From positions 3,658,001 to 3,722,000 of the forward strand of contig CP166702.1 in the NCBI GenBank assembly GCA_051414805.1: a DNA stretch of 64,000 nt. The letters run 5' to 3'. Shown one piece after another: positions 24,393 through 33,471 of the stretch. A program made the position numbers and the translations under genes. How positions within the stretch are numbered: the stretch's first letter is position 1; the number at the start of each line of letters is the position of its first letter. This DNA comes from Xenophilus sp003671765. GTDB taxonomy: Bacteria > Pseudomonadota > Gammaproteobacteria > Burkholderiales > Burkholderiaceae_C. The notes beneath the pieces are model-generated. The model made no database searches. It worked only from the letters and a program-made list of their open reading frames with translations, and was not told the DNA's origin.

Positions 24393-25724
24393 ATGCTCAA
24401 CTTCACCCATGATCCGGCGACGAAGAGCTGGGTGCCCGGCGCCCAGTCGCCTGGGTGCGACTTCACGCTTCAGAATCTTCCGCTCGGCGTATTCGTACCC
24501 GAAGGTCGCGACCCGCACCCTCGTGGTGGGATCGCCATCGGGGACCAAGTGATCGACCTGGCTTGTCTGGCGGCGAGCGGGCTGCTGGCTGAACCGGCGG
24601 CCGCGGCATGTCGGGTGGCGGCCGACTCGACCCTCAACGCTTTCATGGCGATGGGAAAGGCGAGCTGGCAAGCGCTCCGACATGAGGTCTTCAAGCTTCT
24701 GTCATCCGGCGCGGATGGGAAAACGCAGGAGCAGGTGCGCGGCTGCATGTTGCCGCTGAGCCGGGCCACCATGAAGATGCCGGTCGACGTACGCAACTAC
24801 ACCGACTTTTACACATCGCTGCATCATGCGGTCAACGTGGGCCGAGTGATGGGCCGCGAGAACCCGCTCACCCGCAACTTCCAGTGGCTGCCGATCGCCT
24901 ACCACGGCCGAGCATCGAGCATTGTGGTGAGCGGCACCGGATTTCGCCGACCCAACGGCCAGTCCACAGCGGCAGACCGCGCACCTCCGGCGTTTGGCCC
25001 CTGCCAGAAGCTCGACTTTGAACTCGAGATGGGCTTCTTCGTCGGTCCAGGAAGCACTCTGGGAGAGCCGGTACCGCTCTCGCAGGCGCGAGACCGGATC
25101 TTCGGCATGTGCCTGCTGAACGACTGGTCGGCACGTGACCACCAGTTCTGGGAGATGGACCCGCTCGGCCCTTTTCTCGGCAAGAACTTCTGCACCAGCA
25201 TATCGCCCTGGATCGTCTCCATGGAGGCGCTGGAGCCCTATCGGGTTGCCTTCGACCGCCCCGCCGGTGACCCGCAGCCGCTGCCCTATCTGGAGGATGC
25301 CGCCGACCGCGCCAGCGGGAGCCTGGACGTGCAGCTGGAGGTCTCTTTGCAGTCTCGGCGGCATCGTGCGCTAAACGTCCCTGGCGACCGGATCACGGCC
25401 ACCAGCTTCCGTCACCAATACTGGACCGTTGCGCAGATGCTGACGCAGCACACCATCGGCGGTTGCGATCTGCGCAGCGGCGACCTGATGGGAACCGGCA
25501 CGATCTCCGGCCCCACGCCCGACCAAGCGGGCGCGATGGTGGAACTGAGTCGGGGCGGCGCGCGATCCGTGCCGCTTCCCGGCACCGGCGAGATGCGGAC
25601 GTTCCTGGAGGATGGCGACAGCGTGACCATCAAGGGTTGGTGCGAACGGCCCGGATTCGCGCGCGTGGGTTTTGGTGAGTGCCGTGGCGAGGTCTTGCCG
25701 GCACTCGATCTCGGTGTTTCGTGA
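24393..25724 (+). CDS. fahA: fumarylacetoacetase
   Basis: A 443-aa protein with the full two-domain fumarylacetoacetase layout, hydrolysing a C-C bond in 4-fumarylacetoacetate-like beta-diketones. Key segments match known FAH: YTDFYTSLHHAVNVG (metal Asp and catalytic His), ELEMGFFVG (two Glu ligands), NDWSARDHQFWEMDPLGPFL (Asp ligand and Gln), KNFCTSISPW (Lys) and GTGTISGP. A TTG at 24381 overlapping the previous stop is an alternative start. The window has no homogentisate dioxygenase or maleylacetoacetate isomerase, so it may serve a different diketone in this operon. Confidence 0.9.
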   Translation: MLNFTHDPATKSWVPGAQSPGCDFTLQNLPLGVFVPEGRDPHPRGGIAIGDQVIDLACLAASGLLAEPAAAACRVAADSTLNAFMAMGKASWQALRHEVFKLLSSGADGKTQEQVRGCMLPLSRATMKMPVDVRNYTDFYTSLHHAVNVGRVMGRENPLTRNFQWLPIAYHGRASSIVVSGTGFRRPNGQSTAADRAPPAFGPCQKLDFELEMGFFVGPGSTLGEPVPLSQARDRIFGMCLLNDWSARDHQFWEMDPLGPFLGKNFCTSISPWIVSMEALEPYRVAFDRPAGDPQPLPYLEDAADRASGSLDVQLEVSLQSRRHRALNVPGDRITATSFRHQYWTVAQMLTQHTIGGCDLRSGDLMGTGTISGPTPDQAGAMVELSRGGARSVPLPGTGEMRTFLEDGDSVTIKGWCERPGFARVGFGECRGEVLPALDLGVS

Positions 25725-25733
25725 GCTAGACCT

Positions 25734-27395
25734 ATGGCATCGATCTTCGACGACGACCTTCCGCAAAACCCTGCTAATCACACGCCACTGACGCCGATCG
25801 TATTTCTTGAACGGTCCGCGCAGGTCTATCCGCAGCGACTCGCCATTGTCCATGGTCCCGTGCAGCGCACCTGGGCGCAGACCTACGATCGATGCAGGCG
25901 ACTCGCCAGCGCGCTGCGGCGACGGGGGATCGGGCGCAACGACACCGTGGCCGTCATGTTGCCCAACACACCTGCGATGGTCGAGGCGCACTTCTTCGTG
26001 CCGATGGCCGGCGGCGTCCTCAACACGCTGAACACACGGCTCGACGCGGCAAGCATTGCCTTCATGCTCGATCACGGCGAGGCAAAGGCCGTCATCGTCG
26101 ACCCGGAGTTCGCAACGGTGATGGGCGAAGCGCTGCGACTGCGCGCCAGCCAGGACCGGCTGCTCGTCATTGACGCGGAGGATCCACTGTTCGAGGGACC
26201 TGGCGAGCGCGTCGGCGGCCTGACGTACGAAGCGCTGCTGTGCGAGGGCGATCCGGCCGATGCGTGGCCGCTGCCGCAGGACGAGTGGGACGCGATAGCC
26301 CTCAATTACACGAGCGGAACCACCGGAAATCCCAAGGGAGTGGTCTATCACCACCGCGGCGCCGCCGTGAACGCGATCTCCAACGTCCTCGAGTGGGACA
26401 TGCCCAAGCACCCCGTCTTCCTGTGGACGCTGCCGATGTTCCATTGCAACGGATGGTGCTTTCCTTGGACCGTGGCCGCGCGGGCCGGCGTCAACGTCTG
26501 CATGCGCCGTGTCGAAGCCAGGGCGATCGTCGATGCGATCGCGCGCCACGGAGTCACCCACTACTGCGGTGCGCCCGTCGTCCACAACCTGCTTGTGAAC
26601 GCTCCTCAGGATCTGCTGCAGGGACTGCCGCGCGGCGTTAAGGCCATGGTGGCGGGCGCAGCGCCGCCCGCTTCGATGATCGAAGGCATGGAACGCCTGG
26701 GCTTCGACCTGACCCATGTATACGGGCTCACCGAGGTTTACGGTCCGGCGACTGTATGTGCCAAGCACGAAAGCTGGGAAGAGGTCGACATCGCCGAACG
26801 AGCGATGCTGAACGGTCGGCAAGGGGTGCGCTACCACCTGCAGCAGGCAGCGACCGTGGTCGACCCGTCGACTATGAAGCCCGTGCCTGCGGACGGGCAG
26901 ACGATCGGCGAAGTGATGTTCCGAGGAAACATCATGATGAAGGGATACCTGAAGAACCGGACGGCCACGCAGGAGGCATTCGCCGGTGGTTGGTTCCACA
27001 CCGGCGACCTCGCGGTTCAGTGTCCCGACGGATACATCAGGATCAGGGACCGAAGCAAAGACGTCATCATCTCCGGCGGCGAGAACATTTCATCCATCGA
27101 GGTGGAAGACGTGCTCTATCGGCACCCCGATGTCCTGGCGGCCGCAGTGGTTGCCAGACCAGACCAGAAGTGGGGCGAGACGCCCTGCGCGTTCGTTGAA
27201 GTCAAACCGGGTGCACGGCCGACGCAGTCCGACATCGTGGAGCATTGTCGCAAGCACCTAGCTGCATTCAAAGTGCCGCGGACTGTGATCTTTGGCGAAT
27301 TGCCCAAGACGTCGACCGGCAAGATCCAGAAATTCGAGCTGCGTTCCAGGGCAGGTTCGGTTGCGGCAATCACCGCGTCGGAGGCGAAATCATGA
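25734..27395 (+). CDS. AMP-forming acyl-CoA synthetase
   Basis: A 553-aa adenylate-forming ligase that activates a carboxylic acid to its CoA thioester through an acyl-AMP. Motifs: YTSGTTGNPKGVVYHH (P-loop, about residue 188), HVYGLTEVYGP (A5), WFHTGDLAV (A7), DRSKDVIISGGENISS (A8 hinge) and the C-terminal catalytic lysine in LPKTSTGKIQK. Overall layout fits medium-chain or aryl-type ligases of the FadD3/dicarboxylate class. It starts 9 bp after the fumarylacetoacetase stop. It probably activates an acid product of the pathway for beta-oxidation. Confidence 0.92.
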   Translation: MASIFDDDLPQNPANHTPLTPIVFLERSAQVYPQRLAIVHGPVQRTWAQTYDRCRRLASALRRRGIGRNDTVAVMLPNTPAMVEAHFFVPMAGGVLNTLNTRLDAASIAFMLDHGEAKAVIVDPEFATVMGEALRLRASQDRLLVIDAEDPLFEGPGERVGGLTYEALLCEGDPADAWPLPQDEWDAIALNYTSGTTGNPKGVVYHHRGAAVNAISNVLEWDMPKHPVFLWTLPMFHCNGWCFPWTVAARAGVNVCMRRVEARAIVDAIARHGVTHYCGAPVVHNLLVNAPQDLLQGLPRGVKAMVAGAAPPASMIEGMERLGFDLTHVYGLTEVYGPATVCAKHESWEEVDIAERAMLNGRQGVRYHLQQAATVVDPSTMKPVPADGQTIGEVMFRGNIMMKGYLKNRTATQEAFAGGWFHTGDLAVQCPDGYIRIRDRSKDVIISGGENISSIEVEDVLYRHPDVLAAAVVARPDQKWGETPCAFVEVKPGARPTQSDIVEHCRKHLAAFKVPRTVIFGELPKTSTGKIQKFELRSRAGSVAAITASEAKS

Positions 27396-27460
27396 AGTAC
27401 CTTGACCCATCCGCCGGGCGGGCTTGGGCAATTGGCCGTCAGCTGGCAGCAAGCACATGA
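27392..27460 (+). CDS. 22-codon ORF linking two genes
   Basis: MKYLDPSAGRAWAIGRQLAA plus two more residues. Its ATG overlaps the ligase stop (ATGA), and its stop overlaps the next gene's ATG (ATGA). Such double coupling could be a real leader peptide or just a translational relay. The next gene could instead start at a TTG at 27424. No known family. Confidence 0.35.
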   Translation: MKYLDPSAGRAWAIGRQLAAST

Positions 27461-28557
27461 CTCCATCGCTGCCCTTCCAAGCGCTTGACACTTCGATGTT
27501 CGAGCGTGCCCAGCGTCTGCTCGACGACGACTGGCTGAGCAAGGATGTCGATCTGGCGCCGGTCCTTCCGATGGTGTTGGCACGTGGCGTCGGCCAGGAC
27601 TGGCACAAGGCCGGAACCTTTCGCCATCATCTGGTTGGCGTGGCGCGCACGCTTGCCCAATGGCAGCAGCCGCCAGACGTGAGGTTGCTGGGGCTTTTGC
27701 ACAGCGTGTACGGCAACGCCTTCGTCGACCTGGTCAAGTTCGACGCCGGGACCGAGCGAGGCCGATTGCGCGAGCAGGTCGGCGACTCGGCCGAGCACCT
27801 GGTCTACCTCTTCTGCACCGCCAGTCGTGCGCAGTTCACGCAGCGCGTGTTGGATGGCGAGATCGATACGGACGGCGGCGTGACTGTCGAGCGCATCGGC
27901 AAGACCCAGGGGACCGTGCGCCTGAGCGCTTACGAGGTGGCAGCGTTCATCGTTGTCACCATGGCCGACTTCATGGAGCAATGGTTCAGCTGGCAGGACG
28001 ACATTTTCTCGGGCTTCCCGCAGGTGGTCGCTCGGCCGCAGGCCGAGCACTGGATGGCATCGCTATGGCCAGGGCCGATGCGACCAAGCGCGCGCGTCGT
28101 CTGCCAGGTCTCCCGGCTCGGCGCGGCATTGATGCATCCGGCGCTTCGTGACCTATTGCCGCTTCCGCCGGTGTTCGGCGGCTGCAAGCAGATATTGACA
28201 GCGGCCGACGACGCAGCGGCCACGTCGCTTTATTGGTCGGTGATCCAACAGGACCAGCCGCTGGTACAAACCGACGCGGCTGTCGCAGTGCTGGAGCAGG
28301 CCGTGCGCCACAACCCCTGGGTCGGGGAACCTCAGATGGTGCTCGCGCAACTGTATTTGTCAGGCGGCCGGCGCGATGAAGCGCGCATGGCCGCGGAGAG
28401 TGCACTGCAGCTGTTGAGCCAGTGGGGCAATGCGTGGGACAAACGCGTGCAATGGGAAGGATGGGTGGCCTGGACGCGCATCTTGCTGCAATCGGCCACC
28501 CATGACTCCTGGCCCGAGCGCCTTGACAAGCTGAACAACCTGGCGCTGCGGGGTTGA
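27457..28557 (+). CDS. HD-like domain protein of unknown function (DUF6817-like)
   Basis: A 366-aa protein. The N-terminal half (about 35-210) has an HD-hydrolase-like pattern: FRHHLVGVARTLAQW, then VRLLGLLHSVYGNAFVDL. These may supply metal-binding histidines, as in domains I associate with DUF6817. The C-terminal third (about 265-366) looks like tetratricopeptide-type helices: VLEQAVRHNPWVGEPQMVLAQLYLSGGRRDEAR. Last gene of the TetR-controlled operon. Function unknown; hydrolysis of a pathway intermediate is possible. The start is taken at the ATG coupled to the 22-codon ORF. Confidence 0.65.
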   Translation: MTPSLPFQALDTSMFERAQRLLDDDWLSKDVDLAPVLPMVLARGVGQDWHKAGTFRHHLVGVARTLAQWQQPPDVRLLGLLHSVYGNAFVDLVKFDAGTERGRLREQVGDSAEHLVYLFCTASRAQFTQRVLDGEIDTDGGVTVERIGKTQGTVRLSAYEVAAFIVVTMADFMEQWFSWQDDIFSGFPQVVARPQAEHWMASLWPGPMRPSARVVCQVSRLGAALMHPALRDLLPLPPVFGGCKQILTAADDAAATSLYWSVIQQDQPLVQTDAAVAVLEQAVRHNPWVGEPQMVLAQLYLSGGRRDEARMAAESALQLLSQWGNAWDKRVQWEGWVAWTRILLQSATHDSWPERLDKLNNLALRG

Positions 28558-28833
28558 CAGCGACGGCCGCGGGCCGGATCAAGCCGCCACCGATAGGTCG
28601 ACTTTCAATGACTGATTGCGGCCGAGAGTGGGCGTTCGAGAGGATTTCCCCAACGGCACTTTTCGCTGCAAAGCGGCCTGCTACCCAAACGTCGCGCGGA
28701 CAGTGCGGGAGCGACTATCTTGGCCGGGCCAGCTGCACATGCGGACCCAACCGATTTGCTTGGCGCGCGGTGCAACGTCGACAACAGGCGCTTGCTGCCT
28801 TCACCCTGCCCGGCCCCGCCCCACCGACGCGCG
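28558..28833. other. convergent gap, no gene seen
   Basis: 276 bp between the end of the TetR-controlled operon and the end of the kelch lipoprotein gene. Short frames exist in several phases but none shows a start, a motif or consistent codon use. No clear hairpin with T-run was seen. This is a possible right boundary of the island. Confidence 0.4.
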
Positions 28834-30843
28834 TCATGGCACGTAGCGCTCCACCGAAGCGAGCTCGTTGCCGCCGGCTGAATCTCCAGAGATGACCAGC
28901 ACGCTGCGGTCATCGAGCAGCACCGCCGTCGCGCGCGACCGCGCGGTCGACATCGGTGCGGCAGCGGTCCAGACGTTGACGTCGGGGTTGTAGATCTCCG
29001 CCGTGCCGAGGCCCACCCCACCGGCCACCAAGACCCGTCCGTCCGCCAGGAGCGTGATGGTGGGCAGGGGGCGTGCGACGCTGCTGAAGATCGTGCTCGT
29101 GGTGAAAGTCCTTCCGTCGGGCGAGAACCGGAGCGCGGTGGTGCTGACGTCCGACATCGCCAGCGCGCCGCCGTCCGCGAGCGGCGTGGAGATGTAGACG
29201 TTGCCCGCGGGAACGGCCCCCACCACCGGTGTCGAGCTTCCGCTGTCGGCCACAGGGAACAGCTCGGCAGAAGTCAACTGCGAGAAGCCGCTTGCGCCGC
29301 CCACACCGCCGACCAGCAGCACGGCGTTTCCGCCGTCCACGAGCTGGGCGCCATGCTGGCCGCGTGGCACCGACATCGGGGTGGCCATGAGCGTCCAGGT
29401 GCCGTTCAGCGGGTCATACAACTCGCCTGTCTGCAGGAAGGTCACGGGCGATCCCGCCCGGTACCCACCGAGCACCAGCAACCTGCCGTCGGGCAGCAGC
29501 GTGGCGGAGTGCCGCGTGCGTGCCGTGCTCATGCTGCCGGTAGCCGACCACGTGTTGGTCGCCGGATCGTAGATCTCTGCGCTCGCCAGCGACGCATTGA
29601 TCGATCGGTCGCCTCCCACCACCAGCACCCGGCCATCCTTCAACACGGTGGCCGATGGATCGGAGCGGGCCGCCAGCATCGGCGCGCCGGTTGTCCAGCT
29701 GTCGGTGGCGGGGTCGTAGAGATCTGCCTGATTGGTGTAGCCGCTTGCAGCCGACACGCCGCCGACCACCAGCACCTTGCCGTCAGCGAGCTTCACCGCG
29801 GCGGAATAGTGCCGGGCCAGGGGGATGGACGCAGCGGCCGTCCAGGTGCCTCTGGCGGTCACGGCGATCCTGAGCTGCGTCTGCACGGAGCCGGCCGCGT
29901 TGCTCGCGGTGACGGTGTAGGCGGCCTGCGACTGGACCGTGGCCGCAGTCCCGGTGATCGCTCCGGTCGTTTGGTTGATGCTCAGGCCGGCAGGCAGGGC
30001 TGGCGCGATCGTGAACGACGACGCGGGGCCCCCCGTCACCTGCGCCACGTTGGGAGTGATGGGCTCCGTGGTGACGTAGAGGGCAGCAAGCGTGGCGTAG
30101 CTGATGCTTGCCGGCGCCACGACGGCTGGCGCCACGCTCAACCGCAGCGTCACGGTGGTCGACCCGGCAGCGTTGGTGCCGGTGACCAGGTAGTCGGCCG
30201 CCGCGGCTTCCGCGGTGGGCGTGCCGCTGATGACGCCAGTGATTGCGTCGAGCGAAAGTCCCACGGGCAACGCCGGCACGACAGCGTATGCAGTGACCGG
30301 GCCGCCGCTGCTGCTGGGCGCATTGGCAACAATGGCCTGCCCGACGGTGTAGATGGGGGCGAGATCCCGGTAGCTCAGGCCTGCGGGCGCCGCCGGCGTC
30401 CGCCGGACTTCGATGACCACGCGCGCGGTGGCTGCGCCGCCGGCATTGGTGGCGGTGACCGTGTAGACGGCAGAGGAAGCCAGGGCGGTGGGCGTGCCGC
30501 TGATGATGCCGGTGCCAGCGTCGAACAGGAGCCCTGCAGGAAGCGCGGGTTCAACGGCAAAGCGCTCGGCCGCACCACCGCTGGCACTGGGCGTGTTGGG
30601 CACGATGGGCTGGCCGAGCTCGTAGACCGCCGTTGTCATGGCGTAGCTGAGGCCCGAGGGCGGCTGCACCGCTGGCGTCTCCGGCGCAGCGACACCCGGG
30701 CCGAATCCCACGAAGGAGCCGCCGCCGGAGCCACCGCCCCCGCACGCCGACAGGATCGCGCCCCATAGCAAGATCAGGAAGCAAGCCCGGAAAGGGGCAA
30801 GGCGAAGGGCAACTCGACGCGAAAGGGCAGGCCGAAGATGCAT
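28834..30843 (-). CDS. surface lipoprotein with Ig-like and kelch repeats
   Basis: A 669-aa exported protein. The signal peptide ends in lipobox LSAC, followed by a flexible GGGGSGGGS linker. Next come three tandem Ig-like (He_PIG) modules of about 88 aa (about 64-325), each with PALPAGL, a TGxIxGT turn and YTVTATNAAG-type ends. A beta-propeller of about six kelch units follows (about 330-669), each with a VLVVGG strand and YDPATDSW-type motif. It probably binds carbohydrate or protein at the cell surface. The start MHLRPALSRR was chosen; the frame is open about 55 codons further upstream with proline/arginine-rich, non-protein-like sequence. Confidence 0.85.
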   Translation of the reverse strand: MHLRPALSRRVALRLAPFRACFLILLWGAILSACGGGGSGGGSFVGFGPGVAAPETPAVQPPSGLSYAMTTAVYELGQPIVPNTPSASGGAAERFAVEPALPAGLLFDAGTGIISGTPTALASSAVYTVTATNAGGAATARVVIEVRRTPAAPAGLSYRDLAPIYTVGQAIVANAPSSSGGPVTAYAVVPALPVGLSLDAITGVISGTPTAEAAAADYLVTGTNAAGSTTVTLRLSVAPAVVAPASISYATLAALYVTTEPITPNVAQVTGGPASSFTIAPALPAGLSINQTTGAITGTAATVQSQAAYTVTASNAAGSVQTQLRIAVTARGTWTAAASIPLARHYSAAVKLADGKVLVVGGVSAASGYTNQADLYDPATDSWTTGAPMLAARSDPSATVLKDGRVLVVGGDRSINASLASAEIYDPATNTWSATGSMSTARTRHSATLLPDGRLLVLGGYRAGSPVTFLQTGELYDPLNGTWTLMATPMSVPRGQHGAQLVDGGNAVLLVGGVGGASGFSQLTSAELFPVADSGSSTPVVGAVPAGNVYISTPLADGGALAMSDVSTTALRFSPDGRTFTTSTIFSSVARPLPTITLLADGRVLVAGGVGLGTAEIYNPDVNVWTAAAPMSTARSRATAVLLDDRSVLVISGDSAGGNELASVERYVP

Positions 30844-31116
30844 GGTGCGAGAAACTCCTCGGTCGTGCTCGGGTGGTCGTATCGGTCCACCAACGAGGCC
30901 CGAGACGGGTGGGGCTGCGTCGGGAGGGGGAACGCGCAGAACGCATGCGCGAAGACGCTTACGTCGACGATCCTGTGCGTGCTGCGGAATGTAACACGCA
31001 TGATACATCTGAGGCCCAGTGGCCCGCGTCGATGGCGGTCATGGTCCACAAGGTTCAAGCCGCATCTCCTTTGCATCTCCTTTGCCGAAGATGGAGGCAC
31101 TGGTCGGGTAGAGCAG

Positions 31117-31869
31117 CTACTCGGCATCCGGCGTCTGCACCTGCACCGAAAACACGTACCCCTCGCTGCGCACCGTCTTGATGTAGCGCGGTTCGCGGGC
31201 GTCGTCGCGCAGGCACTTGCGCAGGCGGCTCACCATCAAGTCGATGGAACGCTCGAAGAGCTCGGCCTCGCGGCCCTGGGTGATGGTGAGGATCTGGTCG
31301 CGGTTGAGCACCTTCTGCGGGTGGTCGAGGAAGACGCGCAACAGCCGGTATTCGGCACCGCTGAGCGACACCACCACACCGTCCGCGTCCAGCAGGTGCC
31401 GTTCGACGGTGTCGAGTCGCCAGTCGCCGAAGTGCAGCCAGCGCGCCTCGTCGTCGCTGCTGCGCAGGTTGGGCGGCAGCATGCGCGTGCGCCGCAGCAC
31501 GGCACGCAGGCGGGCCAGCAGCTCGCGCGCTGCAAAGGGCTTGGGCAGGTAGTCGTCGGCGCCCATTTCCAGGCCCAGGATGCGGTCGGCCTCGTCGCCA
31601 CGCGCGGTGAGCATCAGGATGGGCAGCGCCTTGTGCTTGCCGGCGCGGAGGTCGCGGCACAGGGTCAGGCCGTCTTCGCCGGGCAGCATCAGGTCGAGGA
31701 TCACCAGGTCGAAAGGGCCCGACTGCTCCAGCGCGATGCGCATGCGGCGGCCGGTGGGCACGGCCGTGACGCGCAGGCCGTTCTTCACCAGGTAGGCGCT
31801 GATGAGCTCGCGGATCTCGCGGTCGTCGTCGACCAGCAGGATGTGATCACCGGCGGGTGCGGCAGACAT
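31117..31869 (-). CDS. OmpR/PhoB-type response regulator
   Basis: A 250-aa two-component regulator. The receiver domain (about 8-125) has acidic residues D14-D16, phospho-acceptor D59 in VILDLMLPG, and the lysine in DDYLPKPF. The C-terminal winged helix (about 150-240) contains EYRLLRVFLDHPQKVLNRDQIL and RSIDLMVSRLRKCL, ending YIKTVRSEGYVF. It follows its histidine kinase by 32 bp on the same strand. The signal is unknown. Confidence 0.93.
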   Translation of the reverse strand: MSAAPAGDHILLVDDDREIRELISAYLVKNGLRVTAVPTGRRMRIALEQSGPFDLVILDLMLPGEDGLTLCRDLRAGKHKALPILMLTARGDEADRILGLEMGADDYLPKPFAARELLARLRAVLRRTRMLPPNLRSSDDEARWLHFGDWRLDTVERHLLDADGVVVSLSGAEYRLLRVFLDHPQKVLNRDQILTITQGREAELFERSIDLMVSRLRKCLRDDAREPRYIKTVRSEGYVFSVQVQTPDAE

Positions 31870-31901
31870 GGGCGTTCTCTTCCTTTTTTCTTTGGCGTTG
31901 C

Positions 31902-33275
31902 TCAGGCAGCAAGCACGGGCAGGCGCAGGCGTGCTTCGAGCCCGCCCTGCCCTGCGCGGTTGCGCAGGCTCAGCGTGGCACCCATCGACAGCGCGAGCTG
32001 CTGCGCGATGGCCAGGCCCAGGCCGGTGCCGCCGGTGTCGCGGCTGCGCGAGTGCTCGACGCGGTAGAAGGGCTGCAGCACGGCGGCCAGTTGGTCATGG
32101 GGGATGCCGGGGCCTTCGTCGCGCACGGCGATGACGACGGCGTCGGGCTCGCGCGCCAGCACGACGTCGACCGGTGTGCCCTCTGCGTACTTGAGCGCGT
32201 TGTCGATCAGGTTGCCGACGATGCGGCGCAGCGCATTCGGGGCGGCGTCGATGGTGCCCGTTGCCTCGCCGACGAAGCGCACGGGCTGGCCGGTGTCGGC
32301 GTAGTCGTTGACCAGGCTTTCGATGAGCGCGCCCAGGTCGATGCGGCGCGCCTCTTCGCCCGTGCCATGCAGCGTGCGCGCGTAGCCCACGCCCTCCTTC
32401 ACCAGCGTGTGCATAGCGTCGAGGTCGGCGCGGAACTTGTCGCGGTCGGGCAGTTGGTCGTCGTCCAGCAGGTCCAGGCGCAGGCGCAGGCGGGTGATGG
32501 GCGTCTGCAGGTCGTGCGAGATGGCGGCGAGGATCTGCACGCGCTCGTCGAGGTAGCCGGCCAGGCGGCGCTGCATGGCGTTGAAGGCGCGGGCCGCGCG
32601 CGCCACCTCGGCGGGGCCCTGCTCGTCGACCCGCGTGGGGCGCAGGTCGGGCCCCAGGCCGTCGGCCGCGTCGGCCAGGCGCGCCAGCGGGCGGGTGACC
32701 AGGCGCGCGGCCCAGCCCGCGGCCAGCGCCAGCACGATCAGTTGCGCCACCAGGAGCCACAGCACCCAGTCCGACACCGGCATGGGCACGCGACGCGCCA
32801 GCACGTAGAGGCTGCTGCCATCGCTCAGGCCCACCTGCAGGCGCGCGGCGTTGGGCAGTTGGGTCGCCTCGCCGATGGCGCGCACGGGGTACGGCTTGAG
32901 CGCATCCACGATGACGTCGACGAAACGCCGCATCTGCGGCGCCGAGGGCGGCGCTGTGTCGACGGCGCCGCTGAGGGCAAAGCGGTAGTTGGGCCGCTCC
33001 AGCCGATCGAGCCAGGCCGCGCGCTCGGCGGCCGGCAGGCGGTCGAGCACGGCCACCGAGCTGGCGATGTCGCGTTCGATGCCGCTGAGCATCAGCGCCT
33101 GCATGGCCTGGCCGCGCTCGTAGCGGATGGCCAGGAAAGTCAGCGTCTGCGCCAGGGCCATCGCCAGCACGACCACCAGCGTGACGCGCGCGGCGAGCGT
33201 GCGGGGCAGCAGCCGGCGCCAGCCCCGCGCCCAGGGGACGTCGACAGCGAGGGACGAATGGGCAGGCGCAGCCAT
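31902..33275 (-). CDS. sensor histidine kinase
   Basis: A 457-aa membrane kinase with two transmembrane helices (about 25-47 and 170-190) flanking a periplasmic sensor of about 120 aa. A HAMP linker (RLVTRPLARLADAAD) follows. The H-box is AAISHDLQTPITRLRLRLDLL. The catalytic ATPase has N-box GNLIDNALKYA, G1 DEGPGIP and G2 GTGLGLAIAQQL. The layout is EnvZ/RisS-like. The start MAAPAHSSLAVD was chosen; the further upstream frame is arginine/serine-rich. Kinase precedes regulator in the operon, the reverse of the commoner order. Confidence 0.92.
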   Translation of the reverse strand: MAAPAHSSLAVDVPWARGWRRLLPRTLAARVTLVVVLAMALAQTLTFLAIRYERGQAMQALMLSGIERDIASSVAVLDRLPAAERAAWLDRLERPNYRFALSGAVDTAPPSAPQMRRFVDVIVDALKPYPVRAIGEATQLPNAARLQVGLSDGSSLYVLARRVPMPVSDWVLWLLVAQLIVLALAAGWAARLVTRPLARLADAADGLGPDLRPTRVDEQGPAEVARAARAFNAMQRRLAGYLDERVQILAAISHDLQTPITRLRLRLDLLDDDQLPDRDKFRADLDAMHTLVKEGVGYARTLHGTGEEARRIDLGALIESLVNDYADTGQPVRFVGEATGTIDAAPNALRRIVGNLIDNALKYAEGTPVDVVLAREPDAVVIAVRDEGPGIPHDQLAAVLQPFYRVEHSRSRDTGGTGLGLAIAQQLALSMGATLSLRNRAGQGGLEARLRLPVLAA

Positions 33276-33285
33276 GGTGCGGCGG

Positions 33286-33471
33286 TCAGGCGAGCGAGAG
33301 TTCGACCGCGATGTTGCCGCGGGTCGCTTTCGAGTAGGGGCAGATCTGGTGGGCGCCGCCGATGATGCCGCGCGCCTGCGCGGCATCGATGCCCGGCCGG
33401 CTCACGCGCAGCCGGGCCTGCAGGCGAAAGCCGTCGTCGCCCGAGGCGAGGTCGGCCTCGATCTGGGCCAT
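33286..33471 (-). pseudogene. ohr: 5'-truncated organic hydroperoxide resistance protein (Ohr) remnant
   Basis: Only about 61 codons remain, matching the C-terminal 40% of the roughly 140-aa Ohr/OsmC peroxidase: GFRLQARLRVSRPGID and AHQICPYSKATRGNIAVEL. The second catalytic Cys (in CPYS) is present, but the first half with the other Cys and the active-site Arg is gone. Upstream bases give no Ohr-like sequence in any frame. This looks like a deletion scar rather than a functional gene. Confidence 0.75.

Noticed and set aside
28554..28895. Plus-strand 113-codon frame after the HD-like gene
   Set aside because: It runs into the convergent kelch gene, lacks a good start and shows no recognisable protein pattern.
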